Positions 8,592-17,187 are shown, numbered from the stretch's first letter. The stretch: 64,000 bases of DNA from Streptomyces sp. NBC_00557 (GCF_036345995.1 NZ_CP107796.1:7750001-7814000), one strand, 5' to 3'. The notes: a model not told the origin generated them from the sequence alone. Numbers and translations are program-made.

Positions 8592-9620
8592 TCAGCCGGA
8601 CCGCGCGGTGTCACCCGGTCCGGCGTCGAGGGCCAGCGCCGCGAACGTGGCCAGCCAGTGGCCGGTGGTGAAGTCCTCGCGCCGCACGGCGGGCAGGCCC
8701 GCCGCCAGATGGGCGTCGGCGGCCTCGGCCAGGCGCCGACGCACCGGTCCGTCCGGCAGCCCTGCGGCGATCGAGCGCAGGGCGGCGGCCCGGCTGAGGG
8801 TGAGTCCGAGCAGATGGCCGATCTGCGGGTCGGTCCGGTCGGAGACGACGGGCACCTCCAGCAGCGGGCAGGGGGCGCCCGAGCGCAGGGCGGGCAGGAA
8901 GCGGTCGAGCCACCGGGCGAACTGCTCCCTGCCGAGCACCCGGCGCATGGCGTCGGCCTCGGTCAGCGCCGGGGACAGGAAGTCCTGGCCGGACGGTTCC
9001 CAGTGCGCGGGCGCGTCGTGGTCGTCGGCGAACCAGGCCTGCAGCCGCCGCCGTACGGCCTCGGCGGTCGCGGCGGGCAGTTCGCCCGTGTCGAGCAGGA
9101 GGCCCAGCGCGAAGGCGCTGTTGGGATGGGTGCCGTGGCGCACCGGATAGGTGGCCTTCGGCAGCCACTCGGCCAGCAGGGCGTCGACGGCGGCGACCGC
9201 CGGCGCCAGCGCCGCGGCCCAGCGGGCCCCGGCCGCCCCTGCGTACGCCCGGCACTCGGCGGCGAGCGCCACCAGCCAGGCCCAGCCGTACGGCCGCTCG
9301 AAGGAGGGACGGCCGCGCAGATAGGCGGCTTCGACGGCGAGGTTCGCGGGGGTGAGGTGCCGGTCGAGGACGTCGGTGACCGGCGCCGTGTCCGGCAGGG
9401 CGGGCGTGCCGCCGTGCCGGCGCAGGAGGCGGACCAGCAGCCAGTGCATGTGGACCGACGAGTGCCAGTCGTAGGAGCCGTAGAAGGCGGGGTGCAGGGC
9501 GCGGGGCCGTACCTCCTCGTCCGGTGACGTCATCAGGTGGGCGGGGGAGTTGGGGTACTCGCGGGTGACGTTGGCCAGGGCGAGCCGGGCGAACCCGGCC
9601 GCGTGCGCGGCGAGCGGCAT
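8592..9620 (-). CDS. DUF2891 family protein
   Basis: About 342 residues. Recognisable family stretches are HPAFYGSYDWHSSVHMHWLL near the start, the WHSSVHMHW histidine cluster, a central GTHPNSAFALGLLLD, and late GHLLGLTLSRAAAL and TTGHWLATFAALAL. The repeated alpha-helical, His/Trp-rich pattern suggests an alpha/alpha-toroid-type enzyme, but no reaction is established for this family. Its ATG overlaps the stop of the pyroglutamyl peptidase gene (TGATG on the minus strand), so it is translated from the 5-oxoproline operon. That context suggests a role in peptide or pyroglutamate breakdown. Confidence 0.85.
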   Translation of the reverse strand: MPLAAHAAGFARLALANVTREYPNSPAHLMTSPDEEVRPRALHPAFYGSYDWHSSVHMHWLLVRLLRRHGGTPALPDTAPVTDVLDRHLTPANLAVEAAYLRGRPSFERPYGWAWLVALAAECRAYAGAAGARWAAALAPAVAAVDALLAEWLPKATYPVRHGTHPNSAFALGLLLDTGELPAATAEAVRRRLQAWFADDHDAPAHWEPSGQDFLSPALTEADAMRRVLGREQFARWLDRFLPALRSGAPCPLLEVPVVSDRTDPQIGHLLGLTLSRAAALRSIAAGLPDGPVRRRLAEAADAHLAAGLPAVRREDFTTGHWLATFAALALDAGPGDTARSG

Positions 9621-10270
9621 CAGTGGGTGGCTCCCTCGGTGACCTTCAGGTCGCCGCCCGCGGGCGTGCGGGCGGCGACCGGCAGCAGCGCGCGCAGTCC
9701 CCGGGCGACCGTGGCGGGCTCCAGGGCGGGCGCGGTGCCGTCGGTGACCTGCTCCGGCGCCCAGGGCACATGCACGAAACCGCCGCGGGTGTGCGGGAGT
9801 TCGGTGGCGATGAGATGACCCAGGCCGTACGCGACATGGTTGCAGACGAACGTGCCGGCGGTGTTGGACACCGCGGCCGGCACGCCCGCCGCGCGCAGGG
9901 CGGCGACGCAGGCCTTCACCGGGAGCGTGGAGAAGTACGCTGCGGGGCCGCCGGGGACCACGGGCTCGTCGACGGGCTGGTTGCCCGCGTTGTCGGGGAT
10001 GCGGGCGTCGTCGACGTTGACGGCGACGCGTTCGACGGTGACGCCGGGACGGCCGCCCGCCTGGCCCAGGCACAGGATCAGATCGGGTTCGGCGGCGCGG
10101 ACGGCGTCGCGCAGGGCCTGTATGGACTGGCCGAAGACACAGGGGAGTTCGGCGGCGGTGACGGTGAACCCGGCGGGCGGCTCGGCGGCCACGAGCGAGG
10201 CCGCCTGCCAGGACGGGTTGACCTTCTGGCCGTCGAAGGGGGCGAAGCCGGTGACGAGCACGCGGGTCAT
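9620..10270 (-). CDS. pcp: Pyroglutamyl-peptidase I
   Basis: 216 residues, the normal size of this C15 cysteine peptidase, which removes N-terminal pyroglutamate (5-oxoproline) from peptides. The start VLVTGFAPFDGQKVNPSW, the catalytic-Cys region SNTAGTFVCNHVAYG, a catalytic Glu region around GGRPGVTVERVAVN and a late His in GGFVHVPWAPEQ are all present. It sits downstream of the DUF969/DUF979 membrane pair and is translationally coupled to DUF2891. The released 5-oxoproline would be opened to glutamate by PxpABC encoded divergently. Confidence 0.95.
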   Translation of the reverse strand: MTRVLVTGFAPFDGQKVNPSWQAASLVAAEPPAGFTVTAAELPCVFGQSIQALRDAVRAAEPDLILCLGQAGGRPGVTVERVAVNVDDARIPDNAGNQPVDEPVVPGGPAAYFSTLPVKACVAALRAAGVPAAVSNTAGTFVCNHVAYGLGHLIATELPHTRGGFVHVPWAPEQVTDGTAPALEPATVARGLRALLPVAARTPAGGDLKVTEGATH

Positions 10271-10305
10271 GGCACTTCCCTCCTCGGGTGCGGTGGCCGG
10301 ACCGG

Positions 10306-11280
10306 TCAGAACGCGAAGAACGCCATGAGCGCCGTGCAGCAGACCAGCAGCGGAAGGGCCGTCGGGATCTGCGCCTTGATGGGGCCGTACTGGTCCTTCA
10401 GCTCCAGCAGGGTCGCCGGGACGATGTTGAAGTTGGCGGCCATCGGCGTGCACAGCGTGCCGCAGAAGCCGGCCAGCATGCCGACGGCGAGGACGGCCGG
10501 CGGGTCGCCGTGCATCTGCTGGACGAGGACGGGCCAGCCGATCGCCGCGGTCATCACCGGGAACGCGGCGAAGGCGTTGCCCATGATCACGGTGAACAGG
10601 AACATGCCGACGCAGTAGGCGAGGACGGCGAGGTACTTCGAGTGGTCCGGCAGGACGTCGTGCACGAGTCTGCCGACCTGGGTGCCGACGCCCGCGAGCG
10701 CGAAGATCGAGCCGAGTACGGCGAGGAGCTGGGGCAGCAGCAGGGCCGAGCCCATCGCCTCCAGCATGGAACGCCCGGAGTGCAGCGGCACGGACGGCTT
10801 GCGTTCGCCGGTGACCAGCATGCCGACGCCGAGGGCGACGAGGCAGCCGATGCCGAGTCCGATCAGGGTGGCCTTGCCGGTCTCGAACAGGCCCGAGCCG
10901 TCGAGGACCGAGGCGCAGACGATGGCGACGAGCGGGATCGTCAGGGCGGGGACGAAGATGCGGCTGCCGAGCCGGGTGGCGGAGGCCTTGCGCTCCTCGG
11001 CGGTGCTGGTGACGGGGACGCCCTTGCCGAGGAAGTTGAAGCCGGCGAGCACGATGAGGGCGAGGACCGCGGCGCCGAGCGGTTCGGCGGGCAGGGTCCA
11101 GCCGCCGTTCTTCGCGGTGGCGTTGGCGACCCCGGTGCCGTAGGGGAAGGTCAGCCCGAGCAGGCCCCAGAACGCGGCGGAGGTCCACCGCTTGGGGTTG
11201 CTGCGGTCGGCCGCCATCTGCACGGCCATCGCGACGAAGACGAGACCCACCAGCCAGTACAGCCATTCGACCTTGATCAC
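10306..11280 (-). CDS. DUF979 membrane protein, probable 5-oxoproline permease subunit
   Basis: 324 residues with about ten hydrophobic segments and the DUF979 pattern (EWLYWLVGLVFVAMAVQM, FNFLGKGVPVTS, MAANFNIVPATLLELKDQYG). The GTG start at 11280 overlaps the end of the DUF969 gene (GTGA), indicating coupled synthesis of a two-part membrane system. DUF969/DUF979 pairs are known to co-occur with pyroglutamyl peptidase and PxpABC in Gram-positive bacteria. Import of pyroglutamate or pyroglutamyl peptides is the natural inference but is not shown by the sequence. Confidence 0.85.
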   Translation of the reverse strand: MIKVEWLYWLVGLVFVAMAVQMAADRSNPKRWTSAAFWGLLGLTFPYGTGVANATAKNGGWTLPAEPLGAAVLALIVLAGFNFLGKGVPVTSTAEERKASATRLGSRIFVPALTIPLVAIVCASVLDGSGLFETGKATLIGLGIGCLVALGVGMLVTGERKPSVPLHSGRSMLEAMGSALLLPQLLAVLGSIFALAGVGTQVGRLVHDVLPDHSKYLAVLAYCVGMFLFTVIMGNAFAAFPVMTAAIGWPVLVQQMHGDPPAVLAVGMLAGFCGTLCTPMAANFNIVPATLLELKDQYGPIKAQIPTALPLLVCCTALMAFFAF

Positions 11281-11996
11281 TTGTTGCTCTCCTTCGGCAG
11301 CGGCAGGTCGTGTTCGGCGGCGGCGAGCGCCATCTCGCGCTGCAACTGGCGGTCCAGGAGCAGCAGCCGGGCGCCGTGGACCAGGAAGGCGCAGACGGCG
11401 ACCGGGACCGCCCACAGGGCCAGCTGGGTCGGCTCCAGGTTCTGGTGGTACGTCGAGTTGACGAATCCGGTGATCAGCAGGATCGAGCCGATTGCGACGA
11501 AGCAGTCCTCGCCGAAGAACACGCCGACGGTGTCGGCGGACGCGGAGTAGGACCGCACCTTCTCCCGCAGCCGCTCGGGCAGCGCCGCACCCGCCGAGCG
11601 CTCGGCGGCGGCCTCGGCCATGGGCGCGACGAGCGGCCGCACCGTCTGCGCCGGCCCGCACATGCTGGTCAGGCCGAACGCCGCGGTGACCTGACGGACC
11701 AGCAGATAGACGGTGAGGAACCGGCCGGTGCTCAGAGCGCCGAGCCGGGCGATGAGCCTGCGGGCCTGTTCCCGCAGGCCGTAGCGCTCGAGCAGACCGA
11801 TCACGGGCAGGGCGACGGCGAAGACGGTGACCGAGCGGCTGTCGGCGAAGGACCGGCCGAAGGCCGCCAGGACCTCCAGCGGGTTCATTCCGCCGATCAG
11901 CCCGGTGAAGACACCGGCGACGCCCACCACGAGGACGGGATTGCGGCGCGTGACGAATCCGAGGATCACCACGACGACGCCGAGGAGAACGATCAT
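11277..11996 (-). CDS. DUF969 membrane protein, probable 5-oxoproline permease subunit
   Basis: 239 residues, about six hydrophobic segments, with the DUF969 landmarks MNPLEVLAAFGRSFADSRSV, GLTSMCGPAQTVRPLVAPMA and DTVGVFFGEDCFVAIGS. It is the first gene of the minus-strand operon DUF969-DUF979-pcp-DUF2891. AAAGG sits eight bases before the ATG, and a promoter with an internal palindrome lies just upstream. It is thought to act with DUF979 in the cytoplasmic membrane. Confidence 0.85.
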   Translation of the reverse strand: MIVLLGVVVVILGFVTRRNPVLVVGVAGVFTGLIGGMNPLEVLAAFGRSFADSRSVTVFAVALPVIGLLERYGLREQARRLIARLGALSTGRFLTVYLLVRQVTAAFGLTSMCGPAQTVRPLVAPMAEAAAERSAGAALPERLREKVRSYSASADTVGVFFGEDCFVAIGSILLITGFVNSTYHQNLEPTQLALWAVPVAVCAFLVHGARLLLLDRQLQREMALAAAEHDLPLPKESNK

Positions 11997-12075
11997 GCGG
12001 TGGCCTTTGGGGTTGTGCGGGCGCGACGCCCGGGCGGCACGGATCCGGGACCCCGGACCCGTGGGGGATGCAGGG

Positions 12076-12165
12076 ACCCTAGGGGATCGTTCAACGATCG
12101 AACAAGGGGGCGTTCGGTAAATGCATCTCTTGTCGGATCGTTCAACAATCGATTAGGTTCGGAAT
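12076..12165. promoter_or_regulatory. Divergent promoters with twin FadR/GntR-type operators
   Basis: Minus-strand promoter: TTGTTC (12105-12100), 18-bp spacer, TAGGGT (12081-12076). Plus-strand promoter: TTGTCG (12130-12135), 18-bp spacer, TAGGTT (12154-12159), six bases before the GTG of pxpA. Each spacer holds a palindrome: GATCGTTCAACGATC (12085-12099, perfect arms) and GATCGTTCAACAATC (12136-12150, one mismatch), 51 bp apart. Both contain TCGTTCAAC(G/A)A, which fits the FadR-subfamily GntR consensus TNGTNNNACNA. A repressor bound there would shut both operons. No GntR gene lies in the window. Confidence 0.75.
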
Positions 12166-12918
12166 GTGATCGACCTCAACGCGGACCTCGGTGAGGGCTT
12201 CGGCCGCTGGACCCTCACCGACGACGACGCCCTGCTCTCCGTCGTGACCAGCGCCAACGTCGCCTGCGGCTTCCACGCCGGCGACCCCTCCGTGATGCGC
12301 CGCGTCTGCGGCCTGGCCGCCGAGCGCGGCGTCCGGATCGGCGCCCAGGTCTCCTACCGCGACCTGGCCGGGTTCGGCCGCCGCGCCATGGACGTGCCCG
12401 GCGAGGAGCTGGCCGCCGAGGTCGCCTACCAGATCGGCGCGCTGCGGGTCTTCGCCCAGGCCGCCGGCGCCGACGTGGTCTACGTCAAGCCGCACGGCGC
12501 GCTCTACAACCGCACCGTGCACGACGCCGAGCAGGCCGCGGCCGTCGTGGCCGGCGTCCGGCTCGCGGGCGGGGCCCTGCCGGTGCTCGGCCTGCCCGGC
12601 TCGCGCCTGCTGGCCGCCGCGCAGGAGGCCGGCCTGACCGCCGTACCGGAGGCCTTCGCGGACCGCGCCTACACCCCCGCCGGCACCCTCGTGCCGCGCC
12701 GCGAACCGGGCGCCGTGGTGACCGACGAGGACGCGGTGATCCGGCGCGCGCTCGCCTTCGCCGTGGACGGCGCGGTCGAGGCCGCGGACGGTACGACGGT
12801 CCCGGTGGCCGCCCGCTCCCTGTGCGTCCACGGCGACACCCCGGGCGCCGCCAGGATCGCGGCGCGGGTGCGCGAGGCCCTCGAGGCGGCCGGGGTCGAG
12901 GTCGGGGCGTTCGCATGA
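12166..12918 (+). CDS. pxpA: 5-oxoprolinase subunit A (LamB/YcsF family)
   Basis: 250 residues beginning IDLNADLGEGFGRW, with the family landmarks SANVACGFHAGDP, VKPHGALYN and a late SLCVHGDTPGA. With PxpB and PxpC it forms the ATP-dependent 5-oxoprolinase that converts pyroglutamate to glutamate in the cytoplasm. The GTG start has only a weak CGGA upstream and lies six bases from a -10-like TAGGTT, so the transcript may be leaderless. Its stop overlaps the pxpB start (ATGA). Confidence 0.95.
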   Translation: MIDLNADLGEGFGRWTLTDDDALLSVVTSANVACGFHAGDPSVMRRVCGLAAERGVRIGAQVSYRDLAGFGRRAMDVPGEELAAEVAYQIGALRVFAQAAGADVVYVKPHGALYNRTVHDAEQAAAVVAGVRLAGGALPVLGLPGSRLLAAAQEAGLTAVPEAFADRAYTPAGTLVPRREPGAVVTDEDAVIRRALAFAVDGAVEAADGTTVPVAARSLCVHGDTPGAARIAARVREALEAAGVEVGAFA

Positions 12919-13562
12919 CGGACACCCGGTCCCTGGACGTGCGCCCCGCCGGACGGCACGCACTGCTCGTCGAGCTGCCGGACGCCGAGCGCACCGCGGC
13001 CTTCCACGCCGAGCTGCTGCGGCGCCGCGCGGCGGGAACCCTGCCCCCGGTCGAGGAGATCGTGCCCGGCGCACGGACCGTCCTGCTGGACGGCGTCGCC
13101 CGCCCCGGCGAACTGGCCCGCCGGATCGCCGCATGGGACGTGCCCGCCCGCCCCGCCGACACCGGAGGACTCGTGGAGATCCCCGTGCGCTACGACGGCC
13201 CCGACCTGGCGCGCGTGGCCGACCTGTGGGGCGTCGGAGCCGACGAGGTCGCCGCCCGGCACTCCTCGTACACCTACCGCGTCGCCTTCTGCGGCTTCGC
13301 CCCCGGCTTCGGCTACCTCACCGGCCTGCCCCCCGAGCTGCACGTGCCGCGCCGCGAGACCCCCCGCACCCGGGTCCCGGCCGGCGCGGTCGCCCTCGCC
13401 GGCCCCTACAGCGCCGTCTACCCGCGCGCCACCCCCGGCGGCTGGCAGCTCATCGGCACCATGCCGGACCCGGCCCCGCTGTGGGACCTCGGCCGCGAGG
13501 AACCGGCCCTGCTCACGCCGGGCACCCGGGTGCGGTTCACGGCAGAGGGCGGCACACCATGA
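12915..13562 (+). CDS. pxpB: 5-oxoprolinase subunit B (KipI-like)
   Basis: 215 residues with the cyclophilin-like KipI domain: VEEIVPGARTVLLDG, then PVRYDGPDLARVADLWGVGA, VAFCGFAPGFGYLTGLP and PAGAVALAGPYSAVYPRATP. It is the second subunit of the ATP-dependent 5-oxoprolinase. Four-base ATGA overlaps at both ends (with pxpA and pxpC) indicate translational coupling of the three subunits. Confidence 0.95.
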   Translation: MTDTRSLDVRPAGRHALLVELPDAERTAAFHAELLRRRAAGTLPPVEEIVPGARTVLLDGVARPGELARRIAAWDVPARPADTGGLVEIPVRYDGPDLARVADLWGVGADEVAARHSSYTYRVAFCGFAPGFGYLTGLPPELHVPRRETPRTRVPAGAVALAGPYSAVYPRATPGGWQLIGTMPDPAPLWDLGREEPALLTPGTRVRFTAEGGTP

Positions 13563-14416
13563 CCGCCGAGCTCACCGTCGTACGCTCCGGCGCCCTGACC
13601 ACCGTCCAGGACGGCGGCCGGCGCGGCCACGCCCACCTGGGCGTCCCCCGCTCCGGCGCCCTGGACGCCCCCGCCATGCGACTGGCCAACCGGCTCCTCG
13701 GCAACCACCCCGACGCCGCCGTCCTGGAGACCACCCTGACCGGCTGCGCCCTGCGCCCCGACCGCGCCCTCACCGTCGTCGTGGGCGGCGCGCCCTGCCC
13801 GGTGACGGTCGAGCGCCGGCCGGTGGCCTGGGGTGTGCCCGTACGGGTGCCCGCGGGCGCCGTGCTGAACGTGGGCGGGGTGACCGCGGGAGTGCGCGCG
13901 TACGTCGCCGTCGCCGGCGGCATCGCCGTCGAACCGGTCCTCGGCAGCCGCTCGACGGACCTGCTCTCCGGACTCGGCCCGGCCCCCCTGCGCGACGGCG
14001 ACGTCCTCCCGCTGGGCGCCCCCGCCCCGCTGCCCGCGCTTCCCGACAGCGCCCCCTGGCCCGCGCCGCCCACCGAACTGACCCTGCCGCTCACGCTCGG
14101 GCCGCGCGCCGACTGGTTCGCCCCCGCCGCACTGCGCACCCTCACCTCGGCGGCCTACCGCGTGTCGCAGCACAGCAACCGCATCGGCCTGCGCACCGAA
14201 GGACCGTCGCTGGAACGCGTCTCGACCGGCGAGCTGCCCAGCGAGGGGATGGTGCTCGGCGCCGTACAGGTCCCTCCGGACGGGCGCCCGGTGGTGTTCC
14301 TGCACGACCACCCCACCACGGGGGGCTATCCGGTGATCGGGGTCGTGCCCGAGGACGCCCTTTCCGCGGCCGCGCAGGCCACCGCGGGCACGCCGGTCCG
14401 CTTCATCCCGGGGTGA
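13559..14416 (+). CDS. pxpC: 5-oxoprolinase subunit C (KipA/biotin-dependent carboxylase-like)
   Basis: 285 residues with the KipA-type domain: ALTTVQDGGRRGHAHLGVPR, ALDAPAMRLANRLLGN, GVRAYVAVAGGIAVEPVLGS, RVSQHSNRIGLRTEGPSL and the closing HPTTGGYPVIGVVPEDAL. It is the third subunit of 5-oxoprolinase and the last gene of the plus-strand operon. Length and motif order are normal. Confidence 0.95.
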   Translation: MTAELTVVRSGALTTVQDGGRRGHAHLGVPRSGALDAPAMRLANRLLGNHPDAAVLETTLTGCALRPDRALTVVVGGAPCPVTVERRPVAWGVPVRVPAGAVLNVGGVTAGVRAYVAVAGGIAVEPVLGSRSTDLLSGLGPAPLRDGDVLPLGAPAPLPALPDSAPWPAPPTELTLPLTLGPRADWFAPAALRTLTSAAYRVSQHSNRIGLRTEGPSLERVSTGELPSEGMVLGAVQVPPDGRPVVFLHDHPTTGGYPVIGVVPEDALSAAAQATAGTPVRFIPG

Positions 14417-14474
14417 CGGCACTCGCGCAGGCGGCACCGTTTGGCGCAGGGCGCGGACGGGGACCCGGAGCGGC

Positions 14475-14975
14475 ATGTTCCGAAGCCTCGCGCGCGGCTG
14501 TGTGGCAGGGGCCGCCGGCACCACCGCGCTGAACGCCGTCGGCTATCTGGACATGGCGCTGCGTGGCCGTCCGTCGAGCGGCGCGCCGCAGGCCGTGGTG
14601 GACAAGATCACCACCAGGGCGGGACTCCGGGTCCCGGACGGGGAGGAACGGGACAACCGGCTCTCCGGACTGGGGGCGCTGGCGGGCATCGCCGTCGCAG
14701 TCGGGACCGGCGTCGCCGTGTCCCTGCTCCACCGCGCCGGTCTGCGCCCGCACCCCTGCCTCGGCGGGGTGCTGACCGGAGCGCTGGCCATGACGCTGAC
14801 CGACGCGCCGATAGCGGCCCTGGACGTCAGCGACCCCCGCACCTGGTCGCCCGCCGACTGGACCGCGGACGCGCTGCCCCACCTCGCCTACGGCCTCGTC
14901 ACCTACGGCGTCGTCACGTCCGCGCGGGGACGCGCGGCGGCCGGCGGGTGCGGGCGTCGCGGGCGCCTGCGCTGA
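14475..14975 (+). CDS. Hypothetical membrane protein
   Basis: 166 residues, not recognised. There are about four hydrophobic stretches: near residues 5-22 (ARGCVAGAAGTTALNAVGYL), 66-82 (LGALAGIAVAVGTGVAVSLL), 95-112 and 132-148, separated by short polar loops, and a basic, glycine-rich tail. Similar small membrane proteins of unknown function are common in Streptomyces. It starts 58 bp after pxpC on the same strand but has no evident link to 5-oxoproline metabolism. Confidence 0.65.
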   Translation: MFRSLARGCVAGAAGTTALNAVGYLDMALRGRPSSGAPQAVVDKITTRAGLRVPDGEERDNRLSGLGALAGIAVAVGTGVAVSLLHRAGLRPHPCLGGVLTGALAMTLTDAPIAALDVSDPRTWSPADWTADALPHLAYGLVTYGVVTSARGRAAAGGCGRRGRLR

Positions 14976-15256
14976 GGGCCGCCGCGGGAGCGGTGGTGGC
15001 CTGGCCGTGGAAGGCGCCCGGCCAGACGCGGAGTCCGGCCCGGCCGCCGGCCTGCCGGGTCCCTGCGCGTACGCCACGGCCTCGTCCCGCACGGTCTCGG
15101 CCGGCCCCGCGTCGGTACAGGCCGGGGGCGGCCCGGGCAGGCCGGCGGCGCCGTACCGGACGCCGGGCAGCGCCTGCCACGCCGTCGCGCTGGACTTCCG
15201 GTGCCAGGTGCCGAGGCCGGCGGACTGGTGACTGGGTGACGGGGCCCCTCGCCGCG

Positions 15257-15620
15257 GGCCGCAAGCCCCCGAGAACCGCGGCGGGTTCAGGGTCGAGCGG
15301 CGGCTGCCGGGGTGTCGGGACGGGGCCGGGCCCGGTGGGGAGGTCGTCGGCCAGGTCCGTGCCGAGGGCCGACCAGGCCTGTCCTCGCGGGGCCGCGTCC
15401 GCTGCCGGCCGGTCACCGCTCGCCCGCCCGGCCTTGGCCGCAAGCCCCCGAGAACCGCGCCCGGTTCGGGGTCGAGCGGCGGCTGCCGGGGTGTCGGGAC
15501 GGGGCCGGGCCCGGTGGGGAGGTCGTCGGCCAGGTCCGTTCCGAGGGTCGACCAGGCCTGTCCTCGCGGGGCCGCGTCCGCTGCCGGCCGGTCACCCGCC
15601 CGCCCGGCCTTGGCCGCAAG
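15257..15620. repeat. Two-copy tandem duplication of about 179 bp, plus a third partial start
   Basis: The stretch beginning GGCCGCAAGCCCCCGAGAAC at 15257 recurs from 15436, and its first nine bases recur at 15612. Copy 1 is 179 bp and copy 2 is 176 bp, nearly identical apart from a few substitutions and a 3-bp difference. No gene is supported in 14976-15645: open frames cross the repeats in several frames without ribosome sites or domains. The repeat ends about 25 bp upstream of the next gene, so it may carry duplicated promoter or leader sequence. Confidence 0.85.
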
Positions 15621-15645
15621 CCGCTGCTGCTGGTAGGCATGGCCT

Positions 15646-16230
15646 GTGCGATTCGAGAGCGTTCCCATGCCGGCGGCGGTCGCGGCACGGCCCCGTGACA
15701 CCCGCGGATATCCGGTGCCCGCCATCACCCCCTGGGAAGGGGAGGAGCCCCAGTTCGCTCTCACCGACTACGAACGCAGCGCCGCATGCGCCCGCAAGCG
15801 CCTGTGCTCGGTGTGCAACCAGGGCATGCCCCAGGGGCCGGTGTGGCGGGTGGTGGGGGCCGCGGAGAGCGCGGCGATCGGCGAGGCGCTGGCCGCGGGG
15901 CGGCCCTACCGCAATCTCGCGCCGACCCTCGAGGGGCCGGGGCACCGCGCCTGCATGCTGTACGCGTCGATGGTGTGCCCGTATCTGGCCCGGCCCAACG
16001 CCCGGCGCGGCATGTCGGCGGCGGAGCCGGACGACCTGACCGCGCATGTGGTGCGGGGCGCGGTGCGGGGCACGATGGGCGCGGTGGTGGGCTTCGGCGA
16101 GTACGAGTACGCCGTCACCGAGACCCGGGTGCTCTTCCGGTTCCTCGACGTGGTCGAGTTCCTGCCGCACGACACCGCCGACGCCCACCTGGACGAACTG
16201 CGGGCCGAGCTCGCCCGGACCGCGAAGTGA
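15646..16230 (+). CDS. Conserved hypothetical protein with cysteine clusters
   Basis: 194 residues, not assigned. The composition is coherent and actinobacterial-like: PAITPWEGEEPQFALTDYER, then a CXXC pair in RLCSVCNQGMPQGPVWRVVG, and GPGHRACMLYASMVCPYLAR with two more Cys and a His. The four Cys plus His could bind a metal or Fe-S group. The second half is mixed alpha/beta and ends in an acidic helix. The GTG start lies just beyond the 179-bp tandem repeat; no strong ribosome site was found. Confidence 0.7.
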   Translation: MRFESVPMPAAVAARPRDTRGYPVPAITPWEGEEPQFALTDYERSAACARKRLCSVCNQGMPQGPVWRVVGAAESAAIGEALAAGRPYRNLAPTLEGPGHRACMLYASMVCPYLARPNARRGMSAAEPDDLTAHVVRGAVRGTMGAVVGFGEYEYAVTETRVLFRFLDVVEFLPHDTADAHLDELRAELARTAK

Positions 16231-16278
16231 CCCGCACTCCGCGCCCTGGACGCGCCCGGCCCGTCGCCTGACATCAGG

Positions 16279-17187
16279 TCAGGGGCGGTACGCGGCCAGG
16301 CCGACCGTCGAGGTGACCTTCGTCGGATGCCCCGAGCCGTCGGCCGGCAGGGTCACCGTCCCGGACGGGGTGCGCACCGCGAGGGTCTTGCCGTCGGGGG
16401 ACCAGGCGGGCTCGGTGTAGTCGGTCGTGGCGTGCGGGGTGAGGTCCTTGACGCGGTTGCCGTGCAGGAAGTCCTCGACGAGCACGTGGTCGTGTCCGGC
16501 GACCGAGCGCACGAAGACGACCTCCTCCTCGTTCGGGGACAGGGCCGGCTGGGAGCCCTTGGCGAGCTTGCCGCCCTGCTGGCGCAGATAGTCGTCGCGG
16601 ATGTAGACGGCGCCGGTGTCGGCGTTGGCGTACACCGAGGTGCCGTAGTGGCCGGCCGCGTTCGGCCAGACGTTGCCGGTCTGCGGGACCGCGCCGTCCG
16701 GGTCGGGGGAACCGTTCAGCGGCAGGGTCTTCGGCGTGCCGTGAACCGCCTTGGCGGACACGTACTTCAGCCGGGAGACGCCCTTGGCGCGGGCGGCGAA
16801 GATGAGGTTGTCCTTGGCGGGGATGTGGTCCCGGGTGTCCTTGGCGGCGACCTGCCAGGTCGGGTGGGACCAGTTCTGGTCGCCGGGGTTCTTCGCGACC
16901 ACCACACGCCCGCTGCCGTCGGGGTTGGCGGTGTCCAGGTTGCCGGAGCCGTCCACGAAGGCGGCCTTCTTGCCGTCCGGGGACCAGGCGAGGTCGCGGA
17001 CGGGCACCTTGAAGTCGACCTTGTGGCCGTTGATCAGCACATACCGGGTGCCGTTGCTGATGGTGAGGGTGCCGTGCGCGGCGCCGGTGGCGGCCGAGGC
17101 GGCGCCGGAGACGCCCAGCAGCGCGGAACCGGTGACGGCGGCGGCCACGGCGATGGCGGCCGCCACGGTGCGGGTGCGGGTGGTCAT
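16279..17187 (-). CDS. Secreted TolB-like beta-propeller protein
   Basis: 302 residues with a Sec signal peptide (RTRTVAAAIAVAAAVTGSAL then an Ala-rich cleavage region near residue 33). The mature part contains repeated WD40/PD40-type blades with W-S-P-D-G signatures: DLAWSPDGKKAAF, QPALSPNEEEVVF and EPAWSPDGKTLAV. Such proteins are extracytoplasmic scaffolds or binding proteins; no catalytic residues are visible. It is a single gene, downstream of and in the same direction as a HIT-family gene, with a 244-bp gap. Confidence 0.8.
   Translation of the reverse strand: MTTRTRTVAAAIAVAAAVTGSALLGVSGAASAATGAAHGTLTISNGTRYVLINGHKVDFKVPVRDLAWSPDGKKAAFVDGSGNLDTANPDGSGRVVVAKNPGDQNWSHPTWQVAAKDTRDHIPAKDNLIFAARAKGVSRLKYVSAKAVHGTPKTLPLNGSPDPDGAVPQTGNVWPNAAGHYGTSVYANADTGAVYIRDDYLRQQGGKLAKGSQPALSPNEEEVVFVRSVAGHDHVLVEDFLHGNRVKDLTPHATTDYTEPAWSPDGKTLAVRTPSGTVTLPADGSGHPTKVTSTVGLAAYRP

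Noticed and set aside
14403..15764. 453-codon minus-strand frame across the tandem repeat
   Set aside because: It only stays open because of GC bias; it encodes repeated Arg/Pro/Gly stretches and overlaps two plus-strand genes.
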